Assembly (NCBI GenBank): GCA_027295975.1
Contig: JAPUJX010000248.1
Location: forward strand, 1-9,238
Direction of reading: 5' to 3'
Origin: Gammaproteobacteria bacterium
Lineage (GTDB): Bacteria > Pseudomonadota > Gammaproteobacteria > Pseudomonadales > Azotimanducaceae
DNA: 9,238 nucleotides
The notes beneath the pieces were generated by a model. The model ran no database searches. It was not told where the DNA came from and saw only the letters and a program-made list of their open reading frames with translations. Below are positions 1 to 4,953 of the stretch, piece after piece; positions within the stretch are counted from its first letter, which is position 1; every line of letters starts with the position of its first letter. A program made the translations under genes and the position numbers.

Positions 1-704
1 CGTTTTAAGAACATCAGACTCTGGTGTGGGCCAAACACCTTGTAGAGACTGAATGCGTAGCCATCGACGCCGAGTTGACGCAGGTTACAGATTTTATGTG
101 GCGCATAAGCAACCGCGTCGACAAACACCCGTGCCGGCGAACGTTGTTTGATCATGGATACCAGTTGTTCGACGGGGTTGACGGTTCCGACAATATTCGA
201 GCAGTGGGTGAAATACACCCAGCGGGTGTTCTCGTTGAGCAGGGTCTGCAGCTTGTCTGGGTCCAGGAGACCGCTGGTCGGATCGACCCGCCACTCCTTC
301 AACGTAACACCGCGTTCCGCCGCCTTGCGTCGCCACACGCCGCTGTTGGCTTCATGGTCCTGATTGGTGACGATGATCTCGTCGCCATCGAATAACGTGC
401 TGCCGATCGCTTGCGCGAGAACGTAAGTGTTCATCGAGGTGGACGGGCCGATGATGAGTTCCTCCTCATCGATATTCAGTGCTCGTGTCCAGAGTGAGTG
501 TGCTCGATCATTTGCCGCGCCCGCGGCGGCGGAGGATTCGTAACGCTCGTACGGTTGTACTCGGGTGTGACGGTCGTAGTTCTCGATCAGGTTGCTGACC
601 TGATCGGCTACGTAGCTGCCTCCGGCGTTGGAAGCGAAGACAAACTCGGGGTTATCGGCCAACTGGCCAAACTGGTCGCGAACGAAGTTCAGGTCGAGCT
701 GCAT
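1..704 (-). CDS. Class V aminotransferase-fold PLP enzyme, cysteine desulfurase-like (VC1184 type), 3'-truncated by window edge
   Basis: The reading frame is open from an ATG at 704 down to position 1, giving 234 complete codons with no stop, so the C-terminus lies outside the window. Visible PLP-fold landmarks are an N-terminal FASNAGG stretch (23-29), QDHEAN with the cofactor-stacking His117, THCSNIVGT (166-174), VDAVAYAPH with the cofactor Asp196 and His203, and SLYKVFGPH with the predicted Schiff-base Lys222. The APH...S.YK.FGPH pattern is typical of the cysteine desulfurase-like VC1184 subfamily of class V enzymes. The start is supported by a GGAG about 6 nt upstream. Substrate and reaction cannot be settled: the C-terminal part, where a desulfurase catalytic Cys would lie, is missing. 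It is transcribed divergently from the OmpA-like gene. The fold assignment is firm; desulfurase activity is only a possibility. Confidence 0.88.
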   Translation of the reverse strand, partial: MQLDLNFVRDQFGQLADNPEFVFASNAGGSYVADQVSNLIENYDRHTRVQPYERYESSAAAGAANDRAHSLWTRALNIDEEELIIGPSTSMNTYVLAQAIGSTLFDGDEIIVTNQDHEANSGVWRRKAAERGVTLKEWRVDPTSGLLDPDKLQTLLNENTRWVYFTHCSNIVGTVNPVEQLVSMIKQRSPARVFVDAVAYAPHKICNLRQLGVDGYAFSLYKVFGPHQSLMFLK

Positions 705-885
705 GAAATCTCCGAGGTCAAAAAAACCAGTAAAACATGGGGTACCCTGCAGGACATAGTTCTCTAAACCCGACCAAGCGCTCGGGGATCGCACCCGAAC
801 GTGTCGCAGTTCACATTTTTTTTGGCGTAACGTCGTAATCTATTGATAAGTCAAGATAAAATCGTATTTCACGGACGAAAAACTT
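705..885. other. Divergent intergenic region
   Basis: This 181-bp gap lies between two divergent genes and must hold the promoter for at least one of them. It contains a small dyad, CCCGA at 769-773 and TCGGG at 782-786, and an AT-rich stretch near 811-865. I see no convincing coding sequence; the plus-strand frame running to 767 is a shadow of the PLP-enzyme gene. Confidence 0.5.
835..862 (+). promoter_or_regulatory. Weak sigma70-like promoter candidate for the OmpA-like gene
   Basis: A GTAATC at 835-840 is followed, 16 nt later, by TAAAAT at 857-862, which resembles a -10 box. This would give a very short leader before the ATG at 886. The -35 match is poor. TTGGCG at 822-827 with GATAAG at 845-850 (17-nt spacing) is an alternative of similar weakness. 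This is inference from consensus resemblance only. Confidence 0.2.
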
Positions 886-2511
886 ATGCCTCGCCAGATC
901 GTCACACTATTTTTTTGCGCCGCCTTGCTCATGGTGCCTGTCATTAATCAGGCTGGATTGACCAGCATGCGCGGTCCCCTGTTCGAAGCCACGGACACGG
1001 CCCGTAACGCTGCGGAAGCGCTGAATGCTCCGCTTCTCGCTCCCGTCAGTTACGCCGAAGCCGTTGATTATTACAAAAAGGCCGAAGATACCTTCAAACG
1101 AGCCGGTAGTATCGAATCCATTCGTCGCCACCTCGGCAAGGCGGAAGCTCAATTCAACAAGTCTGGGCAAGCTGCGGAAATTGCCGCCGCGGCATTGGAT
1201 TCAACCATTCAGGCACGCAAGGATGCCTTGGACAGTGAAGCACCACAATACTCGCCCGATAGCTGGTACTCGGGTGAGACGAATTTCTCGGAAGCTACCC
1301 GTCGACTGGAGCGGGGTAGCATCAAGTACGCACAACGTTATGCAACCAAGGCAGAAAACGCGTATCGCGAAAGCGAACTCGCCGCAATCAAATCCAACTA
1401 CCTCAATGAGACGAAAAGCTTGTTGGCTCAGGCTGAAAAATTGCGCGCGTCGCGGTATGCGCCGATGTCACTCAACAACGCCCGTTTCCTTCTCGATGTG
1501 GCAGAAACGGAACTGACCGCCAATCGCTACGACACCGACCGGCCACGGCTGTTGGCGATGGAAGCCAAACACAACGCGCTGCATGCGATTTACGTTTCGA
1601 AGCTCCAGCGGAGTATTCGTGACAAAACAACAAACCTGGAAGCGGTGTTGCTCGAATGGGAAGCATCCATCGGTAAACTGGGTGACGTCCTGGACAGACC
1701 CACGTTTTTCGACGATGGCGAGAAAATGGCTATCGAAAATCTGCTGGAGGGAATCAACGAGTTGCAGCGGGAAAAGAACGCGCTCGATCAGGATCTCAAC
1801 GATCGTGAAGCCCAGGTTGTGGCGCTGAACGCTCAAATTTCGAAGATGCAGACGATGATGAACGAGGTAGTGGCGTTACAGGAACAGAAAGAACTCATGG
1901 ACCAGGATCTCGATGACCGGGATGTTCAGGTCTCTGTGCTGAACGCGCGTCTCGCGAAGATGCAGGAGCTTCTTGGTGGGGGTGACCGGACGATCGAGGA
2001 ACTGGAGACTCTGCTGGAGCAGCAGGCACGGCACCGGGAAAGGTTCGCCCGGGTAGAAACTCTGTTTCGGCCGGAGCAGGCCGCGGTGTTTCGTCAGGGA
2101 GATACGGTCATCATTCGGATGATCGGGCTCAACTTCGATAGTGGCGTGGCACAATTGAAAAACGAACATGTCTCGATGCTGGAAATCCTCAAGGAAGCGA
2201 TCGGCGTATTTCCCGAGAGCCAGGTGGTGGTGGAAGGTCATACCGACGCTTTTGGTTCAGACGCCCAGAACCTCAGCCTTTCACGATCTCGAGCAGAAAC
2301 GGTTGTGCAACACCTTCTCGCTTCCATGGCCGTGTCACCCGTTAACCTTCGTTTTATCGGTTACGGCGAATCACGACCCGTAGCCAACAATGAAACGCAA
2401 GAGGGTCGCAAACGCAATCGTCGAATAGATGTGGTCATCCAACCGAGTTGGGTTGTGCAGGGTCCGGTAGCGAGCGTCGTGTTCGGTGATCCGGTGACCG
2501 ATGACGGTTGA
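886..2511 (+). CDS. Secreted OmpA-family protein: repeated helical N-terminal region, coiled coil and OmpA-C peptidoglycan-binding domain
   Basis: The 541-aa product probably tethers an envelope structure to peptidoglycan. Residues 1-23 look like a Sec signal peptide (short basic n-region, hydrophobic 5-20, possible cleavage after NQA); there is no lipobox. Residues ~48-235 are helical and contain three related units with a (Y/V)xPxS/xPxS...A...AE pattern at about 51-70, 121-141 and 190-210, each followed by a second A-rich helix. Residues ~285-385 are heptad-like coiled coil and include a tandem duplication (301-322 and 339-360). The C-terminal OmpA-C domain (~400-517) has GHTD, NLSLSRSRA, GYGESRP and NRR motifs. 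Asp454 and Arg469, equivalent to the diaminopimelate-binding Asp/Arg of E. coli OmpA, are both present at the normal 15-residue spacing. No N-terminal beta-barrel is visible, so it is not a classical OmpA porin. The SD before the ATG is weak, but the signal peptide supports this start. Confidence 0.9.
   Translation: MPRQIVTLFFCAALLMVPVINQAGLTSMRGPLFEATDTARNAAEALNAPLLAPVSYAEAVDYYKKAEDTFKRAGSIESIRRHLGKAEAQFNKSGQAAEIAAAALDSTIQARKDALDSEAPQYSPDSWYSGETNFSEATRRLERGSIKYAQRYATKAENAYRESELAAIKSNYLNETKSLLAQAEKLRASRYAPMSLNNARFLLDVAETELTANRYDTDRPRLLAMEAKHNALHAIYVSKLQRSIRDKTTNLEAVLLEWEASIGKLGDVLDRPTFFDDGEKMAIENLLEGINELQREKNALDQDLNDREAQVVALNAQISKMQTMMNEVVALQEQKELMDQDLDDRDVQVSVLNARLAKMQELLGGGDRTIEELETLLEQQARHRERFARVETLFRPEQAAVFRQGDTVIIRMIGLNFDSGVAQLKNEHVSMLEILKEAIGVFPESQVVVEGHTDAFGSDAQNLSLSRSRAETVVQHLLASMAVSPVNLRFIGYGESRPVANNETQEGRKRNRRIDVVIQPSWVVQGPVASVVFGDPVTDDG
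1786..1965 (+). repeat. Tandem coiled-coil duplication inside the OmpA-like gene (114-nt period)
   Basis: Two 22-codon units, at 1786-1851 and 1900-1965, share the pattern DQDL(N/D)DR(E/D).QV..LNA...KMQ. The spacing is 38 codons. Similarity is visible in DNA as well as protein (for example AAGATGCAG ends both), suggesting a fairly recent internal duplication that lengthened the coiled coil. Confidence 0.75.
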
Positions 2512-2827
2512 CCGACTATTGAACCGTATTGTCATCGTTGTTGCCGGGTAGGCTTCGTCGTCACTTTGCGGATCATTCCCCGGGGGTTGTGGTTGTAAAC
2601 CCCTCCAGCAGCCCGGCTTGAAGCCAATCGATTGCCGCAGTCGAAATCTCACCTGCGCGTTCCCGGGAATGTTTGAGATTCTTCCGGATTCCCGGTAACC
2701 GGCGCAGTTGTCCGCAAAGTAAGGCCACCCGCCTGCTGGAAACGATCAACACCCCGTATTTCGACGAAAGCATCCTCATAACCTTGGTAAGATGAAAGGG
2801 CGGATAGCTCGGAATGGGACATCTGGA
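2512..2827. other. Intergenic region between the OmpA-like and hydantoinase genes
   Basis: No well-supported gene was found in this 316-bp stretch. It holds one marginal minus-strand ORF (2573-2779, listed separately), a small stem-loop GGGGTT/AACCCC at 2583-2588 and 2598-2603 with a 9-nt loop and no T-tract, and a perfect 10-bp palindrome TTCCCGGGAA at 2660-2669. A promoter for the hydantoinase should lie near its right end, but none stands out. Confidence 0.5.
2573..2779 (-). CDS. Candidate small hypothetical protein (68 aa), weakly supported
   Basis: An ATG at 2779 opens a 68-codon frame ending at a TGA at 2573. The predicted protein begins MRMLSSKYGVLIVSS, is rich in Arg/Leu in the middle, and ends near AIDWLQAGLLEGF. 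I do not recognise it. Support: it fills an otherwise empty gap, its third codon positions are GC-rich like the neighbouring genes, and an AAGG lies just upstream of the start, though too close for an ideal SD. Against it: the same frame stays open upstream into the hydantoinase gene, so its openness may be chance, and there is no family match I can name. It could also be a gene remnant. Confidence 0.22.
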   Translation of the reverse strand: MRMLSSKYGVLIVSSRRVALLCGQLRRLPGIRKNLKHSRERAGEISTAAIDWLQAGLLEGFTTTTPGE

Positions 2828-4201
2828 ATGGATCTGGTGATTCGGGGAGGAACTGTCGTCACTGTCGGCGCTCGGGCGCGGGTGGATGTTGGTATCGACA
2901 ACACGAAGGTTGTCCAGATGGGCGGCACCATGTCGGCGGATAGAGAAATCGATGCGACGGGTCTTTTCATTACGCCTGGCGGTGTGGATCCCCATGTTCA
3001 TCTGACACCCCCCACTCGCCGAGCCGATGGATGGAAATGGTCGGATGACTTCGAGTCCGGGACTCGCGCCGCTCTGGCAGGGGGTATAACCACGGTCGGG
3101 AATATGAGTTTTCCCGAGAGAGATGAAACGATGGCGGATGCGATCGTTCGCGACGATGCCGAAGCCAGAGAACTGTCCATCGCCGACTATTTTTTTCATC
3201 CTGTCCTGATGTATCCGAGTGAAGAGAATCTTGCGGCCATTGCCCCTCTCCATTCCCAGGGTCATACGTCGATCAAGTTTTTTCTGTCGTTTCGAAGTTT
3301 TGATCGGCATGTAGGAGAATTTCTCGAAGCCATGCGCCGTGTCAAACAAGCTGGAGGGATCGCGCTGATTCATTGTGAAGACGCAGCGATCATCGACTGC
3401 TGTTGCAATCTGTTACGCGAGGCGGGTAAAACGGATCCACGTTATTATCCGGAGACAAGACCTGTCCAGGCCGAATCCGTATCGACCTATCGGGCCGTTG
3501 GATACTGTGAGACAACGGGATGTCCTGGTTATATCGTGCACCTGGCCAGTGCCAGGGCGCTGGCCGCTTGCCACGATGGCCGCAGCCGTGGAGTATCCGT
3601 TTACGTAGAAACGAGACCGTTGTACCTGTATCTCACTCGCCAACGGTTCGAGGAGGTCGACGGCGCGAAGTACGCGGGCGCGCCCCCTTTGCGGGAACAA
3701 GCGGATATCGACGCCATGTGGGCCGCGTTGGCGTTTGGGAACATCGATGCTCTGGCGACGGATCACGCGCCCTGGAAGTTGGCGGAAAAGCTGGACCCGA
3801 CACTTGATGCCACCAATTTGCGGCAAGGTGTGGCCGATCTGGAAACCAGTCTGCCCATGCTCTATTCGACCGGTGTTTTAGGCGGGCGAATCAGCCTGGA
3901 ACAATTTGTCGCTGTTACTTCGACCAATCCTGCGAAATTATTTGGTCTTTACCCGCAAAAAGGTTCGATCGGCGTCGGTAGCGATGCGGACATGGTCATA
4001 TGGGATGCACAGGAAACCAGAACGATTGATGGTGAATCCATGCACAGCAGATCAGACTACTCCCCCTACGATGGGTTCGAGGTAACAGGCTGGCCAAAGT
4101 TCACTCTCAGCCGGGGAGAAGTTGTCGCCGAACGGAATATCGTCGTTGGCAAGCCGGGAAGAGGTCAGTTGATCAGGCGTGGTCCACATCAGCCGCTCTG
4201 A
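2828..4201 (+). CDS. Hydantoinase/dihydropyrimidinase-family cyclic amidohydrolase
   Basis: This is a 457-aa amidohydrolase-superfamily enzyme that should hydrolyse a cyclic amide or imide ring (dihydropyrimidine, hydantoin or similar) in the cytoplasm at a binuclear metal centre. The full ligand set is visible: His56 and His58 (DPHVHL), the lysine to be carbamylated Lys150 (SIKFF), His182 (IHCED), His238 (IVHLAS) and Asp312 (ATDHAPW). Family signatures PPLRE, LYPQKGSI.VGSDADMVIWD and DYSPYDGFEVTGWP follow, and the length is normal. The residue five after the lysine, normally a Tyr (Tyr155 in bacterial D-hydantoinase), is Phe155 here, and the usual NGxPGxE substrate loop reads RQGVADLE, so the substrate may be non-standard. 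The start at 2828 (MDLVIRGG) fits the family N-terminus and has a GGGA 8 nt upstream; an in-frame ATG at 2792 would add 12 atypical residues. The enzyme family is firm; the substrate is unknown. Confidence 0.9.
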   Translation: MDLVIRGGTVVTVGARARVDVGIDNTKVVQMGGTMSADREIDATGLFITPGGVDPHVHLTPPTRRADGWKWSDDFESGTRAALAGGITTVGNMSFPERDETMADAIVRDDAEARELSIADYFFHPVLMYPSEENLAAIAPLHSQGHTSIKFFLSFRSFDRHVGEFLEAMRRVKQAGGIALIHCEDAAIIDCCCNLLREAGKTDPRYYPETRPVQAESVSTYRAVGYCETTGCPGYIVHLASARALAACHDGRSRGVSVYVETRPLYLYLTRQRFEEVDGAKYAGAPPLREQADIDAMWAALAFGNIDALATDHAPWKLAEKLDPTLDATNLRQGVADLETSLPMLYSTGVLGGRISLEQFVAVTSTNPAKLFGLYPQKGSIGVGSDADMVIWDAQETRTIDGESMHSRSDYSPYDGFEVTGWPKFTLSRGEVVAERNIVVGKPGRGQLIRRGPHQPL

Positions 4202-4218
4202 TAAACCTGTTGCGCCGG

Positions 4219-4235
4219 CAATATCGGGAATATTG
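4219..4235. terminator. Short stem-loop after the hydantoinase gene
   Basis: CAATAT at 4219-4224 and ATATTG at 4230-4235 form a perfect 6-bp stem with a 5-nt loop, 17 nt past the hydantoinase stop. There is no T-run after it and the stem is AT-rich, so intrinsic termination is doubtful. It could instead be an operator-like dyad. Confidence 0.25.
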
Positions 4236-4283
4236 GCAAGGGACACAACGCGGTTCCTGGCGATTCTGCGTTCTCCCGCGGGG

Positions 4284-4379
4284 CACGATTCTCAAGGCCT
4301 GTGCCTGCGTTGCGTCCCTTGGTAATGGGATCCACCATTGCCTGCGGGACGCGCCTTGACATAAACCTTGAGAATCGCG
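4284..4379. repeat. Long imperfect palindrome / structured RNA candidate upstream of the Rieske-PQQ operon
   Basis: Three nested inverted-repeat arms are visible. The outer arm is GATTCTCAAGG (4287-4297) with CCTTGAGAATC (4366-4376), perfect over 11 bp. The middle arm is GCGTCCC (4312-4318) with GGGACGC (4346-4352), perfect over 7 bp. The apex is GGTAATGG (4321-4328) with CCATTGCC (4335-4342), with one wobble. CAAGGC at 4293-4298 can alternatively pair with GCCTTG at 4353-4358, which permits two competing folds. A TTGACA identical to the sigma70 -35 consensus lies in the right arm (4356-4361), though no good -10 follows. There is no T-tract. It may be a leader RNA switch, a REP/MITE-like element or a protein-binding palindrome; only the symmetry is directly seen. 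Confidence 0.65.
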
Positions 4380-4404
4380 CTGAAACTATGCGAATTGACC
4401 AGAC

Positions 4405-4417
4405 AGGACACTAGGTG
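4405..4417 (+). promoter_or_regulatory. Ribosome binding site and GTG start of the Rieske gene
   Basis: AGGA at 4405-4408 sits 6 nt before the GTG at 4415. This start places a twin-arginine motif at residues 3-4 of the product, as expected for an exported Rieske protein, and decides the GTG call. Confidence 0.6.
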
Positions 4418-4945
4418 AATCGGCGGGAGATCGTCACGGTGGGGGTTGCGTTGGGTGCAGGACTGGCCCATGGCGCGCGATCCGAACGGATGAAACCGCA
4501 GATCGGAGATGTACTCGTCCATGCATTTGGGGATCGGGCAGGGTCTGTCATCAGTCCGACCGATGTTGGGAGGGAGCGGATTTTTGCATTCGCGCTGGCC
4601 CCTGACGGCGTTGTCCGCGATGGCTCACTTCACGGTCAGCTTTCGCTGCTTCGCGTTGACGAGGCATTGATGTCGGCAAAAACTAGGCCGTATGCGGCAG
4701 GACCTATTCTCGCGGTGTCGGCGGCATGCACGCATACGGGTTGTGAGGTCAGCGGCTGGCAGCGTGATAACAACGAATTGATCTGCCCCTGTCATGGTTC
4801 GCGGTTTGCCGTGCTCGATGCCGCGCGGGTAGTGCTGGGTCCCGCGACAAAACCCCTGGCGCTGCTTCATATCGAACTGGGTGATGGGGTTATTCGGGTT
4901 GCTGGAAAGTTCTCGCGGCGGGTAGGTCCGGCGCCCACATATTAG
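4415..4945 (+). CDS. Exported Rieske [2Fe-2S] protein, bc1-type, probably Tat-dependent
   Basis: This 176-aa electron-transfer protein carries both Rieske boxes: CTHTGC with Cys105 and His107, and CPCHGS with Cys124 and His127, which together bind the [2Fe-2S] cluster. Cys110 and Cys126 are placed to make the disulfide characteristic of high-potential bc1/b6f-type Rieske domains. After the boxes come the GP.TKPLA.L and G.I.V.GKF elements typical of the fold. The N-terminus (NRREIVTVGVALGAGLAHGA) looks like a short Tat signal or anchor, so the protein probably acts outside the cytoplasm. There is no cytochrome b gene next to it; instead the PQQ dehydrogenase starts 8 nt downstream, with its SD overlapping this gene's stop. 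The likely role (inference) is electron transfer for that dehydrogenase. Alternatives are a stand-alone bc1-like Rieske paralogue or a Rieske protein with a different partner. Confidence 0.9.
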   Translation: MNRREIVTVGVALGAGLAHGARSERMKPQIGDVLVHAFGDRAGSVISPTDVGRERIFAFALAPDGVVRDGSLHGQLSLLRVDEALMSAKTRPYAAGPILAVSAACTHTGCEVSGWQRDNNELICPCHGSRFAVLDAARVVLGPATKPLALLHIELGDGVIRVAGKFSRRVGPAPTY

Positions 4946-4949
4946 GAGG
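4944..4949 (+). promoter_or_regulatory. Strong Shine-Dalgarno overlapping the Rieske stop codon
   Basis: AGGAGG at 4944-4949 shares two bases with the TAG stop at 4943-4945 and lies 4 nt before the dehydrogenase ATG. This arrangement implies co-transcription and probably translational coupling of the two genes. Confidence 0.8.
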
Positions 4950-4953
4950 AACG

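Larger units (their letters stand above)
4202..4414. other. Structured intergenic region between the hydantoinase and Rieske genes
   Basis: This 213-bp gap contains no credible gene. It holds a small dyad just after the hydantoinase stop and a large imperfect palindrome (both listed separately). The 8-codon ORF 4388-4414 (ATG to TAG) ends directly against the GTG of the Rieske gene. It might be a leader peptide but could easily be chance. Confidence 0.5.

Noticed and set aside
24..395. Plus-strand 123-aa ORF at the left edge
   Set aside because: It is a shadow of the truncated class V PLP enzyme on the minus strand, which carries VDAVAYAPH and SLYKVFGPH motifs in this same interval.
498..767. 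Plus-strand 89-aa ORF over the start of the PLP-enzyme gene
   Set aside because: It is antisense to a clearly coding minus-strand frame with PLP-fold motifs, and the predicted protein has no recognisable features.
2583..2603. GGGGTT/AACCCC stem-loop as a terminator for the OmpA-like gene
   Set aside because: The stem is only 6 bp with a 9-nt loop, lies about 70 nt past the stop, and is not followed by a T-run.
2792..2827. Upstream ATG for the hydantoinase gene adding 12 residues
   Set aside because: The extra residues (MKGRIARNGTSG) do not fit the family N-terminus, which normally begins at MDLVIRGG; the later ATG also puts the metal-bridging Lys at position 150 as in D-hydantoinase. It remains possible.
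2780..3373. Upstream part of a 266-aa minus-strand ORF (to 3373)
   Set aside because: It lies antisense to the strongly supported hydantoinase gene and has no protein-family features.
3413..3826. Minus-strand 137-aa ORF within the hydantoinase gene
   Set aside because: It is an antisense shadow over conserved catalytic motifs of the hydantoinase; its composition is Arg-rich and unlike a real protein.
4356..4384. TTGACA as the -35 box of the Rieske-PQQ promoter
   Set aside because: The hexamer is a perfect -35 match, but no acceptable -10 box occurs 16-18 nt downstream (the sequence there is GCTGAA-like), and it falls within a palindrome arm.
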